Source of the DNA: Campylobacter gracilis
GTDB taxonomy: Bacteria > Campylobacterota > Campylobacteria > Campylobacterales > Campylobacteraceae
Direction of reading: 5' to 3'
Assembly: GCF_001190745.1 (NCBI RefSeq)
Contig: NZ_CP012196.1
Coordinates: forward strand, 1,736,001 to 1,800,000
Length of the DNA stretch: 64,000 bases
A model generated the notes under the pieces. The model did no database searches. It was given only the letters and a program-made list of their open reading frames with translations, and was not told the origin of the DNA. Both the position numbers and the translations under genes were made by a program. Shown here piece after piece: positions 8,577 through 17,115 of this stretch (positions are counted from its first letter, which is position 1; the number at the start of each line of letters is the position of its first letter).

Positions 8577-9384
8577 GTTAGCCGATGATTTTAAGCTTTT
8601 TAAAGGCGATTGCTTCAATATTTTGCCTAAATTTAAAGGCGAGTTTGACCTCATTTTTGCCGATCCGCCCTATTTTCTCTCAAACGATGGACTCAGTATT
8701 CAAAACGGGCAAATCGTAAGCGTAAACAAGGGCGAGTGGGACAAAAGCTACGGTATCGACGAGATAGATAAATTTAATCTCGAATGGCTCGCGCTCGCCA
8801 AAGATGCACTCGCAAACAACGGCAGCGTAATGATAAGCGGGACGTATCATAATATATTTTCAATCGGTCGGGCGCTGCAAAAGCTGGACTATAAAATTCT
8901 AAACGTCATCACGTGGGCGAAGACCAATCCGCCGCCGAATTTTAGCTGCCGCTATCTCACGCACGGCTCGGAGCAGATCATCTGGGCAAGAAAAAGTGAG
9001 AAATTTAAGCATATTTTCAACTACGAGCTAATGAAAAAGCTAAACGGCAACAAGCAGATGCGCGACGTATGGAGCTTGCCCGCGATCGCACCGTGGGAGA
9101 AGGCGTGCGGCAAACATCCGACGCAAAAACCGCTGCCGCTTTTGGTGCGGTTAATCTTAATGGCGAGCACTCAAAATAGCGTCGTTTGTGATCCTTTTGC
9201 AGGCTCTGCGACGACCGGCGTAGCTGCGAATTTACTAGGACGAAAATTTGTAGGTATCGAAAAAGAGGACGAGTTTATAGATATCGCCGTAAAACGCAAA
9301 CGCGATCTGGACGCGAATTTCGCCAAATTTAGGCGAAAGATTGTGGATTTGCGACTATTAGAACAAGAGAGTTTGAAGTTTTAA
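8569..9384 (+). CDS. Site-specific DNA adenine methyltransferase, beta class (DpnA/M.HpyAIII-like)
   Basis: The 271-residue protein carries the catalytic motif IV DPPY at residues 32-35 and the AdoMet-binding motif I DPFAGSATTG at 208-217. Motif IV before motif I with the target domain between them defines the beta class, like DpnA (M2.DpnII) and M.HpyAIII. TQKP upstream of motif I is the usual motif X. It transfers a methyl group from AdoMet to N6 of adenine, most likely in GATC, protecting host DNA from the endonuclease encoded just upstream. It is the last gene of the operon. No alpha-class partner (DpnM/Dam) is present in the window. Confidence 0.9.
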   Translation: MFKLADDFKLFKGDCFNILPKFKGEFDLIFADPPYFLSNDGLSIQNGQIVSVNKGEWDKSYGIDEIDKFNLEWLALAKDALANNGSVMISGTYHNIFSIGRALQKLDYKILNVITWAKTNPPPNFSCRYLTHGSEQIIWARKSEKFKHIFNYELMKKLNGNKQMRDVWSLPAIAPWEKACGKHPTQKPLPLLVRLILMASTQNSVVCDPFAGSATTGVAANLLGRKFVGIEKEDEFIDIAVKRKRDLDANFAKFRRKIVDLRLLEQESLKF

Positions 9385-9954
9385 AATTTAAGCATTGAAT
9401 TTTAGTGCGCTTTTTGCTTCGCAAATTTGCAACCGCAAAAGAAATATACGTTGCTAGTTTTAAAATTTTAAGCTTCGCAGGCTATTTGTTATTCGCCGCG
9501 TTTGCTACCCGTCTTTTTCACTCCGCTAAAGCAGCTTGCGAGCAAGAGGAAACTCCAAGCTGTGGCTTGAGCCGATTCTTAAAAAGCTGCGAATGTAAGG
9601 CATGAAGTAAGGACGGGAGTTTGCGTGCGATTAAATTTAAAACCGCCTCATATAGCTGCGCGATATTTTCACTCATCTTGTCGCGTTCAAAATTTACAAT
9701 ACAACTTCGAAGATTATTTTGCAATGCCCTCCTTATCCATCCGCTCAAATTTAAAATTCTCGCCGATTTCGTCAAAATTTAGTCGTCGCGTATTGCGTTC
9801 GGACGCACACAAATTTAAATCTTTGCCTATTTTTGCTACATTTGTCTAAATTTAATTCCGCCTACCTTGCTCATCGCGCCGCGCCAAATCCCCAAATTTA
9901 ACCCCAGCTTAAGCATAAAGCTTGTATACTTTGGCTTTAAATTTAAGGCGGCAA
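9385..9954. other. Intergenic region downstream of the R-M operon
   Basis: About 570 bases with no gene I can support. Short open frames exist on both strands (the longest 85 codons on the minus strand), but none has a convincing ribosome site or recognisable protein pattern. I looked for the missing C-terminal part of the GyrI-like remnant and did not see it. Confidence 0.5.
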
Positions 9955-10854
9955 ATGAGATCACAGAACGAATTTTTCGGCGTTTTCATCACGCTTCTTG
10001 GCGGCGTATTATGGGGATTTAGCAGTGTTTGCGGGCAGTATCTGTTCACGCAAAAAGGCGTCAGCGCCGACTGGCTCGTGCCCTACCGCCTGAGCCTTGC
10101 GGGGCTTGCGATGGTAGCGTATTATGTCGCTCGCTCGCCGCGCCTAGCCTTTGCGCCGCTAAAAGATCGCGTGCTTTTGCCGCAGCTGCTCATCTACGCG
10201 TTTTTTGGGCTTATGATGACGCAGTATTCGTACTTTTGCGGTGTCGAGCTCTCAAACGCCGCCGTCGCGACCGCGATCCAGTACTCCGCGCCCGCGCTCA
10301 TCCTTGCCGTCGTTTGCTTTTTAGAACGACGCGTGCCTAAAAAGGTCGAGCTCATCGCGCTCATTTTCGCGGTGCTGGGCGTCGTGCTGCTCGCCACCCA
10401 CGGCGATCTTGGCTCGCTGGTTATCAGCGCGGAGGCGCTGGTTTGGTGCCTGATTAGCGCGCTTGGCGTCGTGATTTATAGTCTCATCCCAACGAAGCTA
10501 AATCAAAAATACCCCGTCCCGTTAAATTTAGGCTGGGGTATGGTTATCGGCGGCGGTGCGCTTGCGCTTTACACGCGGGTTTGGCAGCTAGGCGGCGTGA
10601 GCGATGCGGACGGCTTTGCGGTGCTTGTCGCGGTGGTGATTTTAGGCACGATATGCGCGTCTAGCTTTTACATGACGGGGCTAAAGATAATAGGCGCGAG
10701 CAGGGCGAGCATGATCGCGTGCATCGAGCCGGTGAGCGCCGCGGCGTTTGCCTATTTTTGGCTGGGGACGGAGTTCGTGTTTCTTGATTTTGCCGGCTTT
10801 ACGCTCATCATCTCGTGCATATTTTTGCTGGCTAAAGATAGGAAAAAGGCGTAA
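9955..10854 (+). CDS. EamA/DMT family transporter
   Basis: The 299-residue membrane protein has about ten hydrophobic segments arranged as two EamA repeats, each opening with a G-x-x-W/G-F pattern (GGVLWGFSSVCGQ at about residue 14; SAEALVWCLISALGVVIY in the second half) and closing with conserved A-x-x-xE-P (MIACIEPVSAAAFAYFWLGTE). Members export or import metabolites such as amino acids, carboxylates or nucleotide sugars; substrate cannot be read from sequence. I start at the ATG preceded by AAGGCGG; a TTG 33 bases upstream is less likely. The YrdC-like gene follows after 13 bases, suggesting co-transcription. Confidence 0.88.
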   Translation: MRSQNEFFGVFITLLGGVLWGFSSVCGQYLFTQKGVSADWLVPYRLSLAGLAMVAYYVARSPRLAFAPLKDRVLLPQLLIYAFFGLMMTQYSYFCGVELSNAAVATAIQYSAPALILAVVCFLERRVPKKVELIALIFAVLGVVLLATHGDLGSLVISAEALVWCLISALGVVIYSLIPTKLNQKYPVPLNLGWGMVIGGGALALYTRVWQLGGVSDADGFAVLVAVVILGTICASSFYMTGLKIIGASRASMIACIEPVSAAAFAYFWLGTEFVFLDFAGFTLIISCIFLLAKDRKKA

Positions 10855-10867
10855 ATTTGGAGAAGAG

Positions 10868-11290
10868 ATGATCTATTTGGCGCAGACCGATACGACGGCG
10901 GGATTTTTGAGCAAGGATTTTCGCGAGATAAACGCGCTAAAACGCCGAGCCGCGGATAAACCCTGCCTCATAACAACGGCTAAGCTTAGCGAGCTAAAAA
11001 ATCTCGCTCGCGTGCCCGCTAAATTTAAAAATTTAGTGCGCCGCGCGAGAAAAACGACCTTTTTATATCCGAACGGCACCGCCGTGCGCGTCGTAAAAGA
11101 GTGCGCTCATGAGGAGTTTTTGAGGCAATTTGACTGGCTCTACTCCAGTAGCGCAAATTTAAACGGGCAAAACTTCGACGAAGCCTGGGCGAAAGCTGCG
11201 GCGGACGAGGTCGTGGATCAAAATTTCAGCCAAAACGCAAGCTCGAAAATCTATAAAATTTCAAAAACTAAAATTTTGCGGATTAGATAG
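10868..11290 (+). CDS. Sua5/YciO/YrdC-like family protein, short form
   Basis: A 140-residue protein that starts MIYLAQTDTTAGFLSKDF, matching the opening of the YrdC fold (Y-P-T-D-T-x-x-G). Later pieces, KPCLITTAKLSEL and FLYPNGTAVRVVKE, fit the family's middle strands, and SSSANLNGQNFD near residue 98 resembles the conserved S-S-A-N-x-S-G motif. Full YrdC/TsaC proteins, which make threonylcarbamoyl-AMP for tRNA t6A, are about 190 residues and have a more basic RNA-binding cleft. This short version is common in Campylobacter and its activity is uncertain. GGAGAAG precedes the ATG, and the frame begins 13 bases after the transporter gene. Confidence 0.75.
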   Translation: MIYLAQTDTTAGFLSKDFREINALKRRAADKPCLITTAKLSELKNLARVPAKFKNLVRRARKTTFLYPNGTAVRVVKECAHEEFLRQFDWLYSSSANLNGQNFDEAWAKAAADEVVDQNFSQNASSKIYKISKTKILRIR

Positions 11291-12398
11291 AGCTGTCGAT
11301 TAAAATTTACACGCGCAAAGAGCGCTCAAAAAGAGGCGCTAGTTTATAAATTTAGGCGACTGTGTAAATTTAAATTGCTCTATAAATTTCACGAACCGGA
11401 AAATTTCGTCACATATAAACTGCACAAATACCGTCTGGAATTTTAAAAAATCGCGAAAGGATCATGGCAAACTCGCGGAAAAATCATATAAAAAGCTGTA
11501 AATCCCCCCCCCTCCCTCCCGTTGCCTTCAAATAGTAAAATTCCTGCCGTTTTCGAAGCAGTAAAATTTCACTATTGCTAGCTTTGAATGAAATTCTATC
11601 GCCAGATACTCTCGATCAAAATTTTAACTCGAGTGAGCTAAGATTGTCGCTAGAAATTCTAGCATCCCGAGCATTTTCGATTAAAATTTTAAAGATCGGG
11701 CATTGCCGCCGGTTTTTATCCGAGCCGCTATGCGCCGTTTTGATCGAAGCTCCACCGACGCCGCTTTTGCCTTTGATTAAAATTTGATCTTTTAAAAAAG
11801 CTCCTCTGGCGCCGCTAAAATCAAAATTTCGCTGCTGCGCCAATAGTTTTAAAAAAATTCAGACGCCGCTTCTGCCGACACCTATTCAATTAAAATTTTA
11901 TCGCCGCTGCAAGTATTACGATCAAAAATTCTATCATCGCTGATTGTATATCAAAAGTCCCGCCACCGCTGCCTCATCGCTGCCGCCGCCGATACTACGC
12001 CTTTGGTCGCCGCTGCCGCAGCAGCAAGCGCCGCAAAGCCGTCCGCGTAGCTCACGCCCTTTAGCTGCCAAACTTACGTGTAAGACGCAAGTGCAGCGCC
12101 CCATTGCTGTGCTACGACGGCAGATAAAATTTCCACCGTCGCGGAGCGTATCAAAGCAAACGCTGAAAATTTTAAAATTTAAACCGCCTCTCGCCGTGCG
12201 GCACCGATAAATTCCAACTGATAAACTCCGCTAGCCAGTCCATCATTTTCGCATAAATCATAAATTTCCATAAATTTAACGCCGCCTTTCTTGCTTTATA
12301 TTAAAATTTCGCTAAAATTACCGCATTAAATTTGAGGCGCAAACGGAGCTTAAGCTTAAACCGCTTGCGGGCAAATTAAATCCATTCAAGGAGCTTTT
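11291..12398. other. 1.1 kb intergenic region rich in GAT(C/T)AAAATTTTA words
   Basis: No open frame here has a recognisable product. The stretch 11600-11940 repeats a loose pattern: GATTAAAATTTTA or GATCAAAATTTTA (near 11617, 11681, 11776, 11816, 11888, 11919) separated by GCCGCTGC-like blocks. A run of nine C (11504-11512) followed by TCCCTCCC lies upstream. The last 100 bases probably hold the promoter of the GntP gene (a TAAAAT-type -10 near 12313). Whether the repeats are decayed coding DNA or true intergenic repeats is unclear. Confidence 0.5.
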
Positions 12399-13775
12399 AT
12401 GAGCGGTGTTGCGTTAATCATCTGCTTCGCCATAGCGGTCGTCGTGATGATTTTTTTGATCTCCAAAGCAGGCGTTCACCCGTTTTTGGCGCTAATGCTT
12501 ATCTCCCTGGCGCTCGCGATCGTCGCGGGCATACCGCTAGCCAAGATCCCCGCGATTATCGGCGACGGATTCAGCGGCACGTTTAAGAGTATCGGTATCG
12601 TCATAATCTTCGGCGCGCTCATCGGCACCGTGCTCGAAAAGACGGGCGCGGCGCTCAAACTCGCCGATATGGTCGTAAACGTAGTCGGACAAAAGCGCCC
12701 CGAGCTTGCGATGCTCATAATGGGCTGGATCGTGGGTATCCCCGTATTTTGCGACAGCGGCTTCGTCGTATTAAATCCGATCCGAGAAGCTATCAGCAAA
12801 AAAATCGGCGAAAATCCGGTCGCTCTTGCAGTAGCGCTCTCGGGCGGACTCTACGCCTCGCACGTATTCATCCCGCCGACTCCCGGACCGATCGCCGCAG
12901 CAGGCGCCGTAGGTCTAGGCGGCAATCTACTGCTCGTAATCGCAATGGGCGCGGTAGTGTCCTTGCCGGTGCTGATCGCTACATACTTTTTTTCTAAAAA
13001 AGTCGCCAAGAGCGTGCATATAAGCGAGGCCGAAGCGAATGAAGTCATCGCAAAAAGCTACGACGATCTGCTTAAACAATACGGCAAATTGCCAGGCGGA
13101 TTTTTGAGCTTAGCCCCTATTTTGGTGCCGATCCTATTTATGGCGCTGGGCTCCGTCGCCAAGATCTTAAAAGTAGGCGGATTTGCGGGCGAAATTTCGC
13201 AATTTTTAGGAAATCCTATCATCGCGCTAGCCTTGGGCGTAGTTTTTGCGGTATTTCTGCTCGCACAAACCGGCAAACTAGGCGAATTTAGCGAGATCAC
13301 CAACGAATCCTTAAAGATAGTAGGCCCGATCCTCTTCATCACCGCAGCGGGCGGAGTGCTAGGCAAGGTAATCACCGACGCCGGCTTCGTAACCTACATC
13401 AAGGACAATGCGACCGCGATTAAAGCCGCGGGGATTTTCTTCCCGTTCTTAATCTCGGCAGTCCTAAAAACAGCGCAAGGAAGCTCCACCGTGGCGATCA
13501 TCACTACAGCTTCGATTATGGGCGCATTTAACGCAGACGGCTCGCTGATGCAGGTGCTGGGCTTCACCTCCGAAATGTCCGGCGCACTCGTCGTAATGGC
13601 GATCGCAGCGGGCGCGATGACCGTTTCGCACGCTAACGATAGCTACTTCTGGGTCGTTACGAATTTCAGCAAGATGAACCCGCAGCAAGGCTACCGCACA
13701 CAGACCATGCTAACCCTAATTATGGGCATTACGGGCATGATCAGCGTGTGGGTTTTGTCGCTGTTTTTGATCTAG
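12399..13775 (+). CDS. GntP family permease (gluconate/glycerate:H+ symporter)
   Basis: The 458-residue integral membrane protein has 12 or more hydrophobic helices and the GntP hallmarks: FGALIGTVLEKTGAALKLAD, GIPVFCDSGFVVLNPI (residues about 115-130), GGLYASHVFIPPTPGPIAAA, a near-central ILVPILFMALGS helix, and AGAMTVSHANDSYFWVVTNFS near the end. The family moves sugar acids such as gluconate, fructuronate or glycerate with protons. The glycerate kinase gene 333 bases downstream on the same strand makes glycerate the likeliest substrate; that is an inference from context. AAGGAG precedes the ATG. A strong inverted repeat follows the stop. Confidence 0.92.
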   Translation: MSGVALIICFAIAVVVMIFLISKAGVHPFLALMLISLALAIVAGIPLAKIPAIIGDGFSGTFKSIGIVIIFGALIGTVLEKTGAALKLADMVVNVVGQKRPELAMLIMGWIVGIPVFCDSGFVVLNPIREAISKKIGENPVALAVALSGGLYASHVFIPPTPGPIAAAGAVGLGGNLLLVIAMGAVVSLPVLIATYFFSKKVAKSVHISEAEANEVIAKSYDDLLKQYGKLPGGFLSLAPILVPILFMALGSVAKILKVGGFAGEISQFLGNPIIALALGVVFAVFLLAQTGKLGEFSEITNESLKIVGPILFITAAGGVLGKVITDAGFVTYIKDNATAIKAAGIFFPFLISAVLKTAQGSSTVAIITTASIMGAFNADGSLMQVLGFTSEMSGALVVMAIAAGAMTVSHANDSYFWVVTNFSKMNPQQGYRTQTMLTLIMGITGMISVWVLSLFLI

Positions 13776-14108
13776 GTTAGCTTATTCTAGCCGCTACCGC
13801 GCTAAATCAGTGCAGAGTGCAATACGGTATCTACCAGTGGCTAGCTACATAAAATTCTTTAAATTTACGTAGCTAGCCGTACCGCGCAAATGCCCTAGTA
13901 TTAAAATTTCGTATAGCGAAGTTTTAAATTTACACACAAAGCCTCAAGGAGCAAAATTTTAAAATTCCACGACATGAAATTTAAAATTTGCCCCATAAAT
14001 TCGGCAACGAGATTTTAAAATTCTACTCTTGCTTCAGTCTTGTCATCGTAAATTTAGCCTACGCACTGTAAAATTCCAAAATTTTAAAATACCAGCTAAA
14101 GGAAAAAT
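13776..14108. other. Intergenic region between GntP permease and glycerate kinase
   Basis: Contains the inverted repeat at 13839-13878 and otherwise dense AAAATTTTA words, with AAAGGA before the kinase ATG. No open frame of interest. The gap is long for an operon, so the kinase may have its own promoter. Confidence 0.5.
13839..13878 (+). terminator. Inverted repeat downstream of the GntP gene
   Basis: Perfect 10-bp arms GGCTAGCTAC and GTAGCTAGCC enclose a 20-base AT-rich loop, whose ends can add four more pairs (TAAA/TTTA) after one mismatch; outer bases CGGTA and TACCG could extend the stem. There is no clear U-tract, so this is either a weak terminator, an mRNA-stabilising stem or a palindromic binding site between the permease and kinase genes. 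Confidence 0.5.
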
Positions 14109-15245
14109 ATGAAAGTTTTAGTCGCGATCGACTCGTTTAAGGGCTCGCTTAGTTCGCTTGAGGCGGGCAACGCCGTAAAATCAGGCATCGAAAAGCTAGG
14201 TTGCGAAGTGCTCGTCAAACCTATCGCAGATGGCGGCGAAGGAAGCGTTGAAGCCCTTGCCGACGCGCTAAAAGCTAGGTTCATGGACGTCATCGTAGCA
14301 AACCCGTTAGGCGAAAAAACGCCCGCGCGCTACGCCTTAAAAGGCGAGCTAGGCATCTTAGAAATGGCGTCCGCATCGGGTCTGCCGCTCATCGAAAAAT
14401 CGCGCCGCAACCCGCTAAAAACGAGCACTTATGGCTTTGGCGAGATGATAGCGCATGCGATTGCGCACGGTGCGCGAAAGTTTATCATCGGCATCGGCGG
14501 AAGTGCTACGAATGACGCGGGTATGGGTATGCTGCGCGCGCTTGGTTTTAAATTTAAAGATGCGAATGGCGCAGAGCTTGCGGGAGCAGGCGAGGATCTG
14601 ATTAAACTCGCCACGATAGATTACACTTCGGTGCTGCCGCATCTTAAAGAATGCGAGTTTCTCATCGCCTGCGACGTGGATAATCCGCTCTTCGGCGAAA
14701 ACGGCGCAGCATATATTTACGCTCCGCAAAAGGGCGCGGATGCGGCGATGGTAAAGCAGCTCGATGCAGGGCTTATAAATTTCGCAAGCGTCGTAAGCAA
14801 GCACCTCGGACGCGAGCTTTGGAATAGTCCCGGAGCAGGAGCCGCCGGCGGGCTGGGCTTTGGCTTCGTGAGCTTTCTAAACGCGACGCTTAAGCCGGGC
14901 ATCGACATCATTACCGAAGAGATCGGACTGGATCGCGATATGAAAGGCGCCGAGCTCGTCATCACAGGCGAAGGAAGGCTAGATTTTCAAAGCTCGATGG
15001 GCAAAACCCCCTGCGGCGTCGCGAAGATCGCCGCTTCCTACGGCGTGCCCGTAATCGCGCTGGCAGGCGGTATCTCGCCCTGTGCCGGCAGCTGTAATGA
15101 GCGAGGCATAGGCGCATTTTTTTGCATCCTAAACGAACCTATGAGCCTTGAGCGCGCGATGGAAAAAGAGACCGCAACACAAAATTTAGCCCGCGTCGCC
15201 GAACAAGCGGTGAGATTGTTTCTGCTAGGGCACGGCGCTAAATAA
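14109..15245 (+). CDS. Glycerate kinase (GlxK/GarK class)
   Basis: The 378-residue protein shows the class II glycerate kinase signature: MKVLVAIDSFKGSLSSLEAGNAV at the start, PIADGGEGSVEAL at about residues 38-50, IIGIGGSATNDAGMGMLRALG at about 118-138, LIACDVDNPLFGENGAA near 180, and GAGAAGGLGFGF near 240. The GarK/GlxK type phosphorylates D-glycerate with ATP to 2-phosphoglycerate, feeding lower glycolysis directly at enolase. The upstream GntP permease is the natural partner for uptake. AAAGGA stands six bases before the ATG. Length is normal for the family and no defect is visible. Confidence 0.93.
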   Translation: MKVLVAIDSFKGSLSSLEAGNAVKSGIEKLGCEVLVKPIADGGEGSVEALADALKARFMDVIVANPLGEKTPARYALKGELGILEMASASGLPLIEKSRRNPLKTSTYGFGEMIAHAIAHGARKFIIGIGGSATNDAGMGMLRALGFKFKDANGAELAGAGEDLIKLATIDYTSVLPHLKECEFLIACDVDNPLFGENGAAYIYAPQKGADAAMVKQLDAGLINFASVVSKHLGRELWNSPGAGAAGGLGFGFVSFLNATLKPGIDIITEEIGLDRDMKGAELVITGEGRLDFQSSMGKTPCGVAKIAASYGVPVIALAGGISPCAGSCNERGIGAFFCILNEPMSLERAMEKETATQNLARVAEQAVRLFLLGHGAK

Positions 15246-17115
15246 GGCTTTTTGGGCTGAAATTTTAAGGCGCGTCCGCTAAAGCTTACATCGAGCGCGG
15301 TATACATGCGTGGCAGGTGCGGTTGCGAAATAAGGCGGCGACGGCTTGCAGCAGACAAACACGACAAAGTGCGGCAGGAGGCGAGAACAGCGAAGAAACG
15401 AAATTATTTGCGTGCTTTAAAGGCACGGCGTGATATTGACGCAGATGCGGTGACGCGCAGCTTACAAGGCGCAAAAATATACGCGAAGAAGCAGGCGAGA
15501 GCCTACAACGATGGACGTTAGTAAAGCGGCGGCTTGCGGCAAGAGGAGGATACGGGCTATGACGTACATGCGCGGCAAGTAAATACTATACGCGGCTTGA
15601 TACGGGCGGCAAAATTTCATCCACCATAGACCACGGGTAAGCAGATAATTTTGTATTAAAGCGGAGCTTTGCCGAAATTCTAGCGCGTTTGAAAATACGG
15701 AGCAATAGGACAGGAGGTAAGACGGCGAGTGGCTCAGCAGTAACGCAGCGGCGCGAAATTTTACGGCGCAAAAATTTATTTTACCGCGCGATACATACGC
15801 AAGGCGCGATCTAAAACTCATTTTTCAATCAAGCGGCTCGCGGACCCTCGCAATACATACCTCAAGGCATGATTAAGACAGACAGAATTTTAAAATTTAA
15901 CCGCTGTATTCGCAGTCTATGAGATTTGCAACATAAATTTAAAAGTAGCGATCCGTCTTATGAAATTCCGTTTCGAATTTTAGCCCGCGATATGTCCGTC
16001 TTGAGGTGAAAAAGGCCGCTCAATCGCAAGATCGCGCTTCTTGCAAAGATGACGGCGGCCGACGGCGGCGCATTATTTCGCCTGCTCGCAAAGCCCGTCA
16101 GCCTTCCGATGACGCTTTGATGAGAGGCGGGCTGCGTCTGCGCAAATTCGTATTATTAAGATCGCGGATTTGCTTATCGCTAAATTTAGTGCGGATGCAA
16201 CCGCCCTGCGCCGCTACGACAGAGCTGGGCTTGCGTTAAATTTGCTCCGATCGCGCTGTATTTTGCGATAAAAATTTATAAAATTTTATTTTTGGTCGGC
16301 GCCGCAAAATTTTATAAAGCTCCATTTTAAAATTTTCAGCACGGGCACGTACCGATCAGGTCGTCAAGCTAAAATCAAATATCAAAATTCCAAGCGACAA
16401 ATGCAGAAAACCCTCGCGCCTAGCGTATCTGCCGTGGCGGTGCGGACACGCTAAATTTATCGCTTTTAGGACGCAAAGACGCGCAGGCGCGGGCAAAATT
16501 TATTGATTTTAGAGTTTCAAGCATCGAATTCGCGCGCCTAGGCTAAATTTAAAATTTAAAGCGCGCGACGCTTCGGACGCATCCACGCGACTGCAAGTGC
16601 TCATAAAATTCGCCCGAAGCAAGGTTTGTAAAACTGCGGACGGGCACAAAATTTATCGTCGCAAAAATCAAATTCGCGAAAGCAAAAAGGCTCCGCGAGC
16701 GCTCGCTGCCGCACCCGCCCGAGCAAATTAAAATCGCATGATCCGCCTAGCCGGCATACGTGGAGGGCGCCGCTGCGGGCATTTGCACTTAAATCCGGTG
16801 TAATCGCAATGCGATTTAAAACCACGCCTGCTTAAATTCGCGCCGTTTCGGTTCGCTCGCAATCACATCTCGCCGCAGTAGCGCTATAAATTTGCGCCGC
16901 CGCGATTTGTGCGCATTCAATCGCTACGGCAAGGGTAAAATTTCAAAATCCAGGTCCATACGCGCCGATTTGCACCGCCCAAAATCGCTCGGATCGAATT
17001 TACGCTACCGCAATCCGCGTAGATTAAAGCGCCGCCGCTTAAAAGCGCAAATTTTACCTCTCAAACGGCGGCGAGAAATTTCGCTAAAATTTCATCTCTC
17101 AATTCGGCGCGCGGT
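15246..17115. other. 1.9 kb stretch without a recognisable gene
   Basis: The longest non-coding stretch in the window. Short open frames on both strands (largest 183 codons at 16892-17443, antisense to dnaQ-like coding DNA; 119 codons at 15462-15821) have no protein-like pattern and no ribosome site. The first 600 bases contain loosely repeated TACAT(A/G)CG(C/T)GGCA-like words (near 15300, 15563, 15790, 15853); the rest is AAAATTT-rich with GCG blocks. It may be decayed accessory DNA between glycerate kinase and the conserved dnaQ-rpe block. Confidence 0.5.

Noticed and set aside
9518-9775. Minus-strand open frame of 85 codons between the methylase and DMT genes
   Set aside because: Possible small protein, but the start lacks a ribosome site and I recognise no family; evidence too thin.
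11944-12210. Plus-strand open frame of 88 codons upstream of the GntP gene
   Set aside because: Pro/Ser/Arg-rich, no ribosome site, within repetitive GCCGCTGC-like DNA.
15462-15821. Minus-strand open frame of 119 codons
   Set aside because: No ribosome site, no hydrophobicity or domain pattern consistent with a real protein.
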